Positions 28,301 to 37,527 of a stretch of DNA of 64,000 nucleotides are shown one piece after another; position 1 is the first letter of the stretch, and each line of letters starts with the position of its first letter. A model generated the notes under the pieces. The model was not told the DNA's origin and searched no databases. It worked only from the letters and a program-made list of their open reading frames with translations. The DNA comes from a bacterium (GTDB lineage Bacteria; CAIWAD01): positions 1 to 64,000 of the forward strand of contig JAUIFJ010000013.1 of the NCBI GenBank assembly GCA_030429345.1, written 5' to 3'. Position numbers and translations under genes: made by a program.

Positions 28301-30790
28301 TGCCCGGACGCCCCTTGGCGGAGGCAAGTCCCAACGGAATCTGCTCGTCTTCAAGAATTGTGACCTCACCGCTGAAGTCCACGAAGCCGATGTCCGTATG
28401 ATCTGGAACCACGCGTTCGGTGAAGACGAACCCGTTCCGGTAAGGATAGACGGCCCCAAAATACTCGATGACATCCACCAAGGCACCCGCATTCTGTTCG
28501 ATGGCCAGTGTCGCACCCGTAGCGAGGTCGAGTATGCGTAAGTGCTGGTAGTCGGTCCAGCAGAGGTATTCCTGGTTGTAGGCGATGTCGATCACCTGCG
28601 AATTCAGGGTTGTGTTTCCAGCGAAGATGCGATCGGCTGATGTAATGTCCGGCCCGTCAATCCGCACCCGGTAGATATCCCCGAGTCGGCTAGTAGATTC
28701 TCCGGGTGCGCTTGGAGGCTCAAACCATTCGGTGCCGACGAAGTATTCGCCAGCAACTGGGCTCGGCTCAATACACTGGACTCCATGCGCCAGCTTATCC
28801 AGTGTTGCTTGCGAGATGTCGAGCGTCATTTCAACACCCGAATCACCTGAAGCACTTGTGTAGAACCGCGCTCCATGCAAGGACGTCAATTCTGCGGTTG
28901 TCCATGAAGTAGGATCAAACCATGTCAGCTGACCTCGTTCCTTGGCACCGGCGGCGATATCCGGTTCCCTAAGAATGGTCTGAATGGAGACACCCGAGAG
29001 TACGATTTCGTTCAGGGCCTCATCCAGGCCGTACTCAAAGTCCCTTTGACGTGGCATCAGTGGTGCGAGGTCCGGATTGTCGGTGTCATTAGGAATGAAA
29101 GGTCCGAATTGCCTTTGCAAGGAACCAGTAAAGATCCACTTCGACCAGGCAGGTCCGGAATATCCACCGACGAAAAGAGTAGGTTGTACCTGGCCGGGCC
29201 AGCAAGTCATGGCATGATAACCTATACCCGGTATTCCGCTACTGATCTGGTTGGGGAGGGATGTATCAGTGTAGAATAGGGCTCCTTCTCCTCGATAGAA
29301 CAAGTGCGGTCCGTGGACGTCAAGGCAACGAATCTCGCCTCCGCCGACTGGACCTGTTACAGAACCATAGATGGCACCAATTTGGGAATGATAGTACGGA
29401 AGGAAATGATCTACCAGGGCAAGACCACTACTGGTGAACAACTGAATTGACTCGTCATACTGATCCAGACGATTGTGCTCCATAAACCCATGGATTGAAT
29501 AACTCGGTAACAATTGGAACTTCGGGCCGTCAGTTGCAATCGCTTTGGCAACTTTCAATCGATTATCGGGATATCTCTCGTTCTTAACTCCTATAGGATC
29601 AGGAGTGCTGTCGATTGTGATTTCCAAACCGGAAATGCCAGTATGGAAGGATAATGTATGGTGATGCTCTCCATTATGCACAGTAACCGTATTAATTCCA
29701 GTTTGTGTGAGCGAATAAACTGCTGGGTAGTTCTCGTCAACGAAATCACTCCAGTTTGCTGAAGGGGTCCCGTTCATGGAGTACATCCGAAACTTGCGAG
29801 TGATAGGAGAAGTGCTGGTTACCCGATACGAATTGAGGATCATGCATTCGTCTGTCGAACCGTTCGTGTGATTATAGAAGCAGTAAGCGCCGCCCCCCCC
29901 ATCTGATACCTGCAGATTTATTGACTGTCTTGCAGGATCCAGGATGTACTGCCCGGCACTGTTCCTGTATTTGTAGTAGTGAAGTACTTGGTCATCCCCG
30001 ATATAACCGAAGTAGGACTCGCCCGTGGTCGGATTCTCGAAGACCTCAAGGAACTCGATGTAGGCTTCCAGATCCGTACTGGGATTTTCTGGTCCACCAT
30101 AGAGTACTTGGATACTCCCCCCGGACAGCAACGAATGCAATGATTCATCTGTGGGCCACTGCTCTCCCTCGGGCATATGCAGCCAGAGCACTGTACCGCC
30201 ATCGTTGTCGTATAGCGAAAAGAAGTAGTTGCCACGTGTATCTGCTACACCATCGATAACGGGCTGGTTGTATGACAGAGCAATCGAACGGGCATTACCG
30301 AACAGAGCCGTACTCTCAGGATCTGTCATGGTCACGTATACGCCATCTCCTGAAACATAGCTGGCGCTGTATAGTGCAGGCCGAAGTGTATTCGTTCCCT
30401 CTTCTCGAACAGCGCCAATGCTCAGCGCACGCCCAGGTTGGGAAAATGGCGTCGTCCACAAGTCGCTGGACAAGGACAAATGACGGAATGTCGGAGGTCC
30501 CAAGGGGGCGCCACTTGTTGTGGGGTACTCAGCGGCGATGAAGTGAAGATTTGGTTGTGTGGCGGTGACAACGCCCACAGTCTCTGTTCCGCTTGAGCTA
30601 TCATGCAGTTTATACAGATCGAAGCAGTAGTGGTATGCTGGCCACTCATCAACATCATAGCCAGCATCCGCAATAATTTCATAGGCATTCGTGGAAAAGA
30701 AGAGCCCCAAAAGGAGCATGGCGACAACCAGGCGAAACATGGTCGACCTCTACAAATGAATGCTTGGCAATTGATACAGGATTCAAATAA
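23450..30790. other. AT-rich genomic island carrying two surface-protein genes
   Basis: From about 23450 to 30790 the sequence uses far more A/T, including third codon positions, than the GC-rich DNA on both sides. Both resident genes are CTD-bearing surface proteins on the minus strand. No integrase, transposase, tRNA or direct repeat marks the edges. The left boundary falls inside a gene: its sorting domain is host-like in composition while its beta-helix is not. I estimate the edges by eye. Confidence 0.6.
25329..30740 (-). CDS. very large secreted repeat protein with C-terminal sorting domain
   Basis: An 1803-residue exported protein. ATG is preceded by AGAGGT at good spacing, and a signal peptide (MFRLVVAMLLLGLFFSTNA) follows. 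The first half reads as beta-propeller-like strands (IHGFMEHNRLDQYDESIQLF, DIYRVRIDGPDITSADRIF); from about residue 880 it changes to a right-handed beta-helix (CDYSDLDTALLHIQTNPPP, then NCTFHNNQSL-type turns). Near residues 1570-1690 a helical segment with KAGKDAELLGDLATAHGHF intervenes, TPR-like. The end NVYPNPFNPSTTIVIDLP to KMLLLK is a sorting domain. Codons and base composition are noticeably less GC-rich than neighbours, pointing to acquisition. No enzymatic motif recognised. Confidence 0.82.
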   Translation of the reverse strand: MFRLVVAMLLLGLFFSTNAYEIIADAGYDVDEWPAYHYCFDLYKLHDSSSGTETVGVVTATQPNLHFIAAEYPTTSGAPLGPPTFRHLSLSSDLWTTPFSQPGRALSIGAVREEGTNTLRPALYSASYVSGDGVYVTMTDPESTALFGNARSIALSYNQPVIDGVADTRGNYFFSLYDNDGGTVLWLHMPEGEQWPTDESLHSLLSGGSIQVLYGGPENPSTDLEAYIEFLEVFENPTTGESYFGYIGDDQVLHYYKYRNSAGQYILDPARQSINLQVSDGGGGAYCFYNHTNGSTDECMILNSYRVTSTSPITRKFRMYSMNGTPSANWSDFVDENYPAVYSLTQTGINTVTVHNGEHHHTLSFHTGISGLEITIDSTPDPIGVKNERYPDNRLKVAKAIATDGPKFQLLPSYSIHGFMEHNRLDQYDESIQLFTSSGLALVDHFLPYYHSQIGAIYGSVTGPVGGGEIRCLDVHGPHLFYRGEGALFYTDTSLPNQISSGIPGIGYHAMTCWPGQVQPTLFVGGYSGPAWSKWIFTGSLQRQFGPFIPNDTDNPDLAPLMPRQRDFEYGLDEALNEIVLSGVSIQTILREPDIAAGAKERGQLTWFDPTSWTTAELTSLHGARFYTSASGDSGVEMTLDISQATLDKLAHGVQCIEPSPVAGEYFVGTEWFEPPSAPGESTSRLGDIYRVRIDGPDITSADRIFAGNTTLNSQVIDIAYNQEYLCWTDYQHLRILDLATGATLAIEQNAGALVDVIEYFGAVYPYRNGFVFTERVVPDHTDIGFVDFSGEVTILEDEQIPLGLASAKGRPGSTTAFEDGYLYLGTKNGVPEGSTTKSSFVYRVDLDRKTELHVGPAVECDYSDLDTALLHIQTNPPPLGDHWTILLHASEDPYNLSWVSFNQTEQVTLSILGVKGSVDEYESAASGSVRITGSQAGFYLNGCNLELQDLTFENVFVESGQALLNVLDSANIDNCQFLGTVGDLGVLKQHDGEVNIQNSVIAGSISGTEVTSWSAINVDGTMTIQNCTFHNNQSLTGDRFDLIVHDDDIVEITSCLFTHSGTEGTAAAIYNVDLRQPAWNTVIRHSLCDQHDWAVPWFDTTEPANNIVVPFSEAAVFVGYVDGDAALPDCRLRHDSQCLDKGDPAIEDFDLTASDIGYTAHYSVKQLPTSVSSLEVGWYEVDANTVINCPIPAGTTIRVGSNKTLFVFGDSDLQIGDASGPRTAIVGTTDPSADENALVIHIGQPGVDKSANLEGVLFNYPAKSGDDYKLKFRSLEDLNLNPSSVQFQNYGEAELEFWSCSGDVSGYSIRYKEGEPPEDFEAFPTPKQLTLLESGLEIYNCEFGVPTLGDANWTVKVQGAPLGANPVLWGNSFDYQGQVPPINLTSPVLVTTGILEMRDNQFIDCSVTALNLEFTSTVHMSDGAMNRFHGSDAPSFVQPLIEIIGDGYLDSYCGYNSFIIPGYLSGTPGFVSASSGTPHTNPRSWRRNFWGWSCTESIPTVDLIPGIPSWAELEYNLGTCPEFYSDICPHDESSALLTLKAGKDAELLGDLATAHGHFRAVVLGYPKDMEANEATLKLKALGLDKDYGELNFDSLQTDLFQSADTSLAYSVVHQAMLQECAAWCVEARWQRRSEILGILDSMLVKETDPINFNTIKLAKLEIQAYPPPPGGTSATSSAGMSQALTVQEIQAVHDLLHYEFVDTIPATVEDEPVLPSTFQIENVYPNPFNPSTTIVIDLPKQGPVQVLVYNLLGQEVTTLVSEELQAGSHKLRFDGSAYASGVYIIHAQSNQGAETRKMLLLK

Positions 30791-31011
30791 AGGAGTGCTT
30801 GTTTGTTGATCCATGTCAAATTGTTATGGGCTTGACGGAGAACCTGGCAAGGGCAATCTCTCATCGAGAGGTATATCTCTTCCGCCTCGATCCAAGTGTT
30901 GTGCCCCATTGGCGGACCGATCCCCCCTTCCCTATATTCCTCAATTGTTTCCGCTGGCAACAGGGGCTGCGCTGCAGCTTCAATGCCCTTCGAAAATCCG
31001 GCCGGAGGCCG

Positions 31012-31644
31012 ATGACCGACCACTCCCCAGCACTCCGTCTTGCCGTTTTCGCCTCCGGGCGAGGCAGCAATTTCGAGGCGATCCTTCGGGCCAGCCGCCA
31101 GGAAGGCTACCCTTGCCGTCCTGTCTGCGTGCTCAGTGATCGTCGCTCGGCGCCCGTGCTTAAGACCGCCCGCGAGGCCGGGCTTGCCGCACGGGCCTTC
31201 GGACCAGCCTGCTGGCGCAAGGAGGAGCCCCGAGCAAAGCCTGTCATCGAGTGGCTGCGGGAAGAGCGGGTCGAGGCGATTGCCCTGGCCGGCTTCCTCA
31301 GGCTGCTGCCGGCGGAGCTGCTCGCGGCCTGGCCGGGGAAGGTGCTCAATGTCCATCCGGCCCTGTTGCCGGCCTACGGCGGTCCCGGCATGTACGGCAT
31401 GCGCGTGCATCACGCGGTCTACGAGGCTGGAGAGGAAACCAGCGGAGCGACGATTCACCGTGTCGATGAGATCTACGACCATGGCGAAATCCTGGCCCAG
31501 GCAAGCGTGGACATTCGCGACTGCCGCAACGCGCAGGAGGTCGCCGACCGCGTGCTCGAAATCGAACACACCCTCTACCCGGAGACCCTGGCGCGCTTCT
31601 GCCGGGGCGAACTCCCCCAACGCGAGAAGGTTGCCCCTTCATGA
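31012..31644 (+). CDS. purN: phosphoribosylglycinamide formyltransferase
   Basis: A 210-residue PurN, which transfers a formyl group from 10-formyltetrahydrofolate to GAR in purine synthesis. Visible marks are the phosphate-binding start (LRLAVFASGRGSNFEAIL), the catalytic Asn/His segment KVLNVHPALLPAYGG and the final catalytic Asp region SGATIHRVDEIYDHGEIL. I start at 31012, preceded by GGAGG, which gives the usual family length; upstream starts add an unrelated 71-residue extension. The stop overlaps the purH ATG (ATGA), so the two purine enzymes are co-translated. The 270-bp spacer to the divergent surface gene holds AT-rich promoter-like DNA. Confidence 0.95.
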   Translation: MTDHSPALRLAVFASGRGSNFEAILRASRQEGYPCRPVCVLSDRRSAPVLKTAREAGLAARAFGPACWRKEEPRAKPVIEWLREERVEAIALAGFLRLLPAELLAAWPGKVLNVHPALLPAYGGPGMYGMRVHHAVYEAGEETSGATIHRVDEIYDHGEILAQASVDIRDCRNAQEVADRVLEIEHTLYPETLARFCRGELPQREKVAPS

Positions 31645-33218
31645 ACCTCGCCGATCCCGGCCGCCGGCCGGTCAAACGCGCACTGCTTTCCGTATACGAC
31701 AAGACCGGCCTGGTCGACTTCGCCCGCGGCCTGGCCGATGAGGGCGTCGAACTGCTCTCCACCGGCGGCACGGCCCGCGCCCTGCGGGAGGCCGGTCTGA
31801 AGGTCCTTGACGTCAGCGAGCTGACGAAGTACCCGGAACTCTTCGACGGTCGGGTGAAGACCCTGCACCCCGCGATCCACGGCGGCCTGCTGGCGCGGCG
31901 AGCCAATCCGCAGGACATGGAACACGCCGAGGACAACGGCATCGGGCTGATCGACCTGGTGGTGGTGACGCTCTATCCCTTCGAGGAGGTCAGCCGCAAG
32001 CCGGACGTAGACATTCCGACGCTGATCGAGAACATCGACATCGGCGGTCCCTCCATGCTGCGCAGCGCGGCGAAGAACCACGAGGATGTCACGGTGATCT
32101 GTGATACGCGGGACTATGAGGATGTCCTGGCCGAAATCCGCGAGGGCGGCCCCCTGCGCATGACCCGGCAGCAGCTGGCGGTCAAGGTCTTCACGCGCAC
32201 GGCGGCCTACGACGGCCTGATCGGCCAGACCCTGGGACGCCGCTTCGAGGGCCTTGACACGATCTCGAAGGAGGTCACGCCGCCCGTGCTGAGCCTGACG
32301 CTGCCCCGCACGCAGGAGCTGCGCTATGGCGAGAACCCGCACCAGAAGGCGGCGGTCTACGGGGACCTGGGCGCCCTGGAGGTGCTGCACGGCAAGCAGC
32401 TGTCCTACAACAACCTGCTCGATGTCGACGCGGCACTCAGCCTGAACAAGGCCTTCGCCGGCGAACCGGAACCGGTCTGCGCCATCCTGAAGCACACCAA
32501 TCCCTGCGGCGTCGCCCAGGGCGCGACTCCCGCCGAGGCCTTCGAGCGCGCCTTCGCCTGTGATACGCGCAGCCCCTTCGGTGGCATTGTCATCTGGAAC
32601 CGGCCGGTGGACCTGGCCACGGCCGAGGCGGTGCACAAGCCCTTCATGGAGATCCTGCTCGCGCCCTCCTTCGACGAGGAGGCCCTGGCGCTGCTCAAGC
32701 GCAAGAAGGACCGTCGCCTGGTGCGCTTCGGTTCGGGTGCGCAACCCTGGTTCGATTTCCGCATGAGCAGCTTCTTCGGAGGGCTGCTGGTTCAGGGGCA
32801 CGACCGAGGGGACCACACGCCGGGCAGCTACGACTGTGTGACAAAGCGTCGTCCGGACAGCGGCGAGTTCGTCTCGCTGCTTTTCGCCTGGAGCGTCTGC
32901 CGCTACGTGAAATCCAACGCCATCGTGCTGGCGCGCGAGGGGCGGACGATCGGCATCGGCGCCGGGCAGATGTCGCGAGTCGACGCCTGCGAGATCGCCG
33001 TCCACAAGGCGCGGCTCGAGGGCCACGATCTGCAGGGCAGCGTGCTCGCCTCCGACGCCTTTTTCCCTTTTGCCGATTCCATCGAGGAGGCGGCGAAGGC
33101 CGGCGTGAAGGCGATCATCCAGCCCGGCGGCAGCGTACGCGATGCGGAGGTCATCGAGGCCGCCGACCGTCTCGGCATGACGATGCTCTTCACCGGCTAT
33201 CGGCATTTCCGCCACTAG
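31641..33218 (+). CDS. purH: bifunctional AICAR formyltransferase / IMP cyclohydrolase
   Basis: A 525-residue PurH, performing the last two steps of IMP synthesis. The N-terminal MGS-like cyclohydrolase domain (about 1-190) shows [28 protein letters not shown] and [15 protein letters not shown]. The transformylase domain follows with [24 protein letters not shown], the catalytic Lys/His region and [13 protein letters not shown], ending in the family's typical GYRHFRH. Length is normal and every signature I know is intact. It is coupled to purN and followed after 27 bp by mreB. Confidence 0.97.
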   Translation: MNLADPGRRPVKRALLSVYDKTGLVDFARGLADEGVELLSTGGTARALREAGLKVLDVSELTKYPELFDGRVKTLHPAIHGGLLARRANPQDMEHAEDNGIGLIDLVVVTLYPFEEVSRKPDVDIPTLIENIDIGGPSMLRSAAKNHEDVTVICDTRDYEDVLAEIREGGPLRMTRQQLAVKVFTRTAAYDGLIGQTLGRRFEGLDTISKEVTPPVLSLTLPRTQELRYGENPHQKAAVYGDLGALEVLHGKQLSYNNLLDVDAALSLNKAFAGEPEPVCAILKHTNPCGVAQGATPAEAFERAFACDTRSPFGGIVIWNRPVDLATAEAVHKPFMEILLAPSFDEEALALLKRKKDRRLVRFGSGAQPWFDFRMSSFFGGLLVQGHDRGDHTPGSYDCVTKRRPDSGEFVSLLFAWSVCRYVKSNAIVLAREGRTIGIGAGQMSRVDACEIAVHKARLEGHDLQGSVLASDAFFPFADSIEEAAKAGVKAIIQPGGSVRDAEVIEAADRLGMTMLFTGYRHFRH

Positions 33219-34280
<1,062 letters not shown>

Positions 34281-34284
34281 GCCC

Positions 34285-35067
34285 GTGGCCGGCGACCGGC
34301 ACAGTCCCGGCCGCGCCTGGCTCACATGGGCCGCGCTGAGCCTCTTCTCGCTCCTGCTGATCGCGGCCGGGGACAGTTATCCCGCCCTGCGCTTCCGCGC
34401 CTCCGTGATCCAGGGCTTTCGCCTGCCCCTGCGCCTGGTCTCCTGGATTCCCCAGCGCTTCGACCTGGCGGCGGAGAACCGCCGCCTGCGCGAACGGACC
34501 ATCGACCTCTTCATCGAGAATTCCCGCCTGCGCGAGTACGCCCTCGAGGCGATCCGCCTGGAGGCCCTGCTGGGCATGCGGCCGCAACCGGAGCTGCGGA
34601 GACAGGCGGCCCGCGTGATCGCCCGCGGGAGCAGCCTGGGGCCGCAGAGCGTGGTGCTGGATCGCGGAGACCTGGACAGCGTGCGGGTCGGCGATGCCCT
34701 GCTGACGGCCTATGGCCTGGCGGGGACCGTGGTACAGACCGGCAGCCACAGCGCCACGGCGGCCCTGCTCGGACACCGCGATTTCCGCTGTCGCGCCCTG
34801 GTGCAGCGTACACGGGAAGAGGGCATCCTGGCCGGCAGCGGTCCCGGCGAGCTGGTCCTGCAGGAGATTCCGCTCTCCAGCGATCTGCAGGTGGATGACG
34901 TGATTGTCACATCGGGCAAGGGCAGCCGCTTTCCCGGCGGAGTGCCGATCGCGGTGGTCCGCGAGGTCAGGCCGGGAACCGGCCTCTTCCTCGAGGTCCG
35001 CCTGCGGCCCCTGGCGCGTCTTACACGGCTCGAGGAGCTCTATGTGATCGGCCGGAGGGAGCCATGA
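34285..35067 (+). CDS. mreC: rod-shape-determining protein MreC
   Basis: A 260-residue MreC beginning at GTG four bases after mreB. A single transmembrane segment near residues 12-30 (LTWAALSLFSLLLIAAGD) is followed by a coiled coil (about 55-90, AAENRRLRERTIDLF) and the two-barrel periplasmic domain (GSSLGPQSVVLDRGDLDSVR, LQVDDVIVTSGKGSRFPGG). MreC connects MreB to the wall-synthesis enzymes outside the membrane. It overlaps mreD by four bases. Confidence 0.93.
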   Translation: MAGDRHSPGRAWLTWAALSLFSLLLIAAGDSYPALRFRASVIQGFRLPLRLVSWIPQRFDLAAENRRLRERTIDLFIENSRLREYALEAIRLEALLGMRPQPELRRQAARVIARGSSLGPQSVVLDRGDLDSVRVGDALLTAYGLAGTVVQTGSHSATAALLGHRDFRCRALVQRTREEGILAGSGPGELVLQEIPLSSDLQVDDVIVTSGKGSRFPGGVPIAVVREVRPGTGLFLEVRLRPLARLTRLEELYVIGRREP

Positions 35068-35534
35068 AGTTCCGCCTGATCCTGCTCTTCGGCATGACCC
35101 TGCTGCAGGCCGCCATCGGGGACCTGTTGCGCCTGGGGCCCTGGGCGCCAGACCTGCAGCTGCTGGCGGTGCTCTGGCTGCTCAGCGACCGGCCTCCGGC
35201 GCAGGCGGCGCTGCTGGGTTTCGCCAGCGGCCTTCTGCTCGACCTGCTGGGCGTCGATCCCCTGGGGGCCGGAGCCCTGGCCTCCTGCGGCGCGGGCTTC
35301 TTCGGCTCGCTGCTGCTGGGACAGCCCCTGGGATTCCTGCTTCGCGCACTGCGCGCCCTGGCGCTGCTGGTGCCCCTGACGATCCTGCTGGGCCAGTTGC
35401 GCTGGTTCGGCCTGGAGACCGATCCGCTGGTCCAGGTCTTCGCCGTCTACCTTCCGGCAGGCCTGTATACCTGGCTACTCTATCTCCCCTTAAGCCTCGC
35501 CCCCCTCGGCGGCACCGAAGGAGGAGCGCGCTGA
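35064..35534 (+). CDS. mreD: rod-shape-determining protein MreD
   Basis: A 156-residue membrane protein with about five hydrophobic segments (e.g. LLRLGPWAPDLQLLAVLWLL, ALLGFASGLLLDLLGVDPLG), matching the length and topology of MreD. Sequence conservation in this family is low, so the call rests largely on topology and on its place directly after mreC and before mrdA. ATG overlaps the mreC stop and has GGAG upstream. Confidence 0.88.
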   Translation: MKFRLILLFGMTLLQAAIGDLLRLGPWAPDLQLLAVLWLLSDRPPAQAALLGFASGLLLDLLGVDPLGAGALASCGAGFFGSLLLGQPLGFLLRALRALALLVPLTILLGQLRWFGLETDPLVQVFAVYLPAGLYTWLLYLPLSLAPLGGTEGGAR

Positions 35535-35558
35535 TGAAGGTATACGCGGTGACACAAT

Positions 35559-35689
35559 CGCTATCGCTATCGGGATCGCTATCGCTATCGATGTTTCGTC
35601 CTGCCCGGAGAGCAGCGCAATCCGTCGACCGGACACAGTGCTGCGAAGGAAATACATCGATAGCGATCCCGATAGCAATAGCGATAGCG
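35559..35689. repeat. large hexamer-based inverted repeat between mreD and mrdA
   Basis: Left arm 35559-35594 and right arm 35654-35689 are each 36 nt, made of CGCTAT/ATAGCG hexamers, and are reverse complements apart from one shifted hexamer and one mismatch. The 59-nt loop contains no gene. If transcribed as part of the mre operon, this would form a long stem just upstream of mrdA. A 63-codon frame crosses it but gives a low-complexity SLSLSG/IAIAIA peptide, which I reject as a gene. Confidence 0.8.
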
Positions 35690-35721
35690 ACGGGGTGTCG
35701 TGATGCAGAAGGTGTATGCGC

Positions 35722-37527
35722 ATGAAGGAGGTCCAGCAGCTCCAGCTCCGCGGGGTGGCCTTGATCCTGGCTGTGCTCGGCGGCTTTCTGCTTCTGCTGG
35801 GGCAGCTTTTCCGGCTGCAGGTGCTGGGCGGGGAGGACTGGCAGGACCGCAGCCAGCGCAACACGATCCGCGCGGAAACGATTCCGGCGCACCGCGGGCT
35901 GATCCTGGACCGTCGCGGCCGCGTGCTCGTGGACAACCGGCCCAGCTATTCGGTGACCGGCGTGCCGGCCCAGCTTTCGCAGGACAGCAGCCTGGTGCGG
36001 GCCATTGCCGAGCGCTGCGGTCGCGACGAGCAGCTGCTCTTCCGCCGCATCGACCAGGCCGGGCGCTGGCGCCAGCACCCGGTGGCCCTCCTGCGAGGCG
36101 TCAGTTTCGAGGAGCGGGTCTGGCTGGCCGAGCACCGTTTCGAGCTGCCTTCGGTCGAGCTGGGCATTGAAGCGGCGCGGGCCTATCCGCGCCCGGTGGC
36201 TCCGCACGCCCTGGGCTACCTGGGCGAGATCAGTCCCGAGGAACTGGACCGAGCGCTCTTTCCAGGAGTGCTTTCCGGGGAGCTGGTGGGCAAGAAGGGA
36301 ATCGAACGCGCCTACGACGAGATCCTGCGCGGCAAGAGCGGACAACGCTTCTATTCGGTGGACGCCCGCGGTCGCGTGCTCGGTCCGGCGAGCCAGCTTC
36401 CGGAGATTCCGGCGGATCACGGCTGGAACCTGCGCCTCGGCCTGGACCTGGAACTGCAGCAGCTGGCCCAGAACCTGCTGGGCGAGCGGCGCGGAGCCGC
36501 CCTGCTGATGGACCTTCAGAGCGGCGCCCTGCTGGTGGCTCACAGTTCGCCGACCATCGAGCTGGAGCATTTCAGCGGACGCATGCCTCCGGAAGTCTGG
36601 GAGCGCCTCAGTGACGAGGAAACGCGCCCCATGCTCAATCGGCTGGTCCAGGGCACCTACCCGCCGGGCAGCCTGTTCAAGATCGCGGTCACGGCCTGGG
36701 CGCTGGAGAAGGGCCTGGTCACCGAGAACACGACCCACGACTGCAAGGGTTCGATCACGCTGGGCACGCGCACCCAGCGCTGCTGGCTCGAAGAGGGGCA
36801 CGGCCCCATGGACCTGGTGCAGTCGATCCAGCACAGCTGCGATGTGTGGTATTACCGCCTCGGCCTGCGCTTGAGTCCCGACCAGATCCGCGAAATGGCC
36901 GAGTCCTTCCTGCTGACGCAGATCACCGGCGTCGACCTGCTGGGGGAGAAGAGCGGCCTGGTGCCGGACACGGACTGGTACGACACGCACCTGGGAAGAC
37001 GCGGCTGGACCCTGGGCGTGATGCTCAACCTGGCCATCGGCCAGGGCGAGATCCTCAACACGCCGATGCAGATGCTGCGTTTCGCGGCCCTGGTCGCCGG
37101 GCGCGGTGAATGCGTCACGCCGCACTTTGTCACACAGCTCGAGCATCCGGTCAGCGGGGAGGTCCGTCGCCTGGAGTATCCGCGGCAGCAGGTGCAGTTC
37201 AGCGAGCGCACCTGGCGCACGCTGCAAAGAAGCTGCCGCGCCGTGGTCCAGGAAAAGGGCGGAACGGCCTATCCCATGCGCCGGGCCGAGTACCGCAGCG
37301 CGGGCAAGACCGGGACCTCCGAGAATCCCCACGGGGAGCCGCACTCGATCTATATGGGATGGATGCCGGAAGACAAGCCGCGCATCGCCGGGCTGGTGCT
37401 GGTCGAGAACGCCGGGCACGGCAGCGAAGTGGCGGCACCGATCTGTTTCCAGCTCTTCGACGCCTGGCTGGAACTGGAAATGGGCCGGGTCGTCCTGCAG
37501 CCGGAAAGTGCCGCATGGGCGCCCTGA
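35722..37527 (+). CDS. mrdA: penicillin-binding protein 2 (elongasome transpeptidase)
   Basis: About 601 residues. Of two in-frame ATGs (35716 and 35722), the second has AGAAGG nine bases upstream, the first only three, so I choose 35722. One transmembrane anchor (GVALILAVLGGFLLLLGQLF) is followed by a pedestal domain and a transpeptidase with all three active-site motifs: SLFK in PPGSLFKIAV, SCD in QHSCDVWYY and KTG in SAGKTGTSENPHG. It cross-links peptidoglycan during rod elongation together with MreBCD. The partner glycosyltransferase rodA, often next in the operon, is absent; queG follows instead with a 13-bp overlap. Confidence 0.95.
   Translation: MKEVQQLQLRGVALILAVLGGFLLLLGQLFRLQVLGGEDWQDRSQRNTIRAETIPAHRGLILDRRGRVLVDNRPSYSVTGVPAQLSQDSSLVRAIAERCGRDEQLLFRRIDQAGRWRQHPVALLRGVSFEERVWLAEHRFELPSVELGIEAARAYPRPVAPHALGYLGEISPEELDRALFPGVLSGELVGKKGIERAYDEILRGKSGQRFYSVDARGRVLGPASQLPEIPADHGWNLRLGLDLELQQLAQNLLGERRGAALLMDLQSGALLVAHSSPTIELEHFSGRMPPEVWERLSDEETRPMLNRLVQGTYPPGSLFKIAVTAWALEKGLVTENTTHDCKGSITLGTRTQRCWLEEGHGPMDLVQSIQHSCDVWYYRLGLRLSPDQIREMAESFLLTQITGVDLLGEKSGLVPDTDWYDTHLGRRGWTLGVMLNLAIGQGEILNTPMQMLRFAALVAGRGECVTPHFVTQLEHPVSGEVRRLEYPRQQVQFSERTWRTLQRSCRAVVQEKGGTAYPMRRAEYRSAGKTGTSENPHGEPHSIYMGWMPEDKPRIAGLVLVENAGHGSEVAAPICFQLFDAWLELEMGRVVLQPESAAWAP

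Noticed and set aside
35534-35725. 63-codon open frame between mreD and mrdA
   Set aside because: Its product is a hexamer-repeat artefact (SLSLSG, IAIAIA) covering the inverted repeat.
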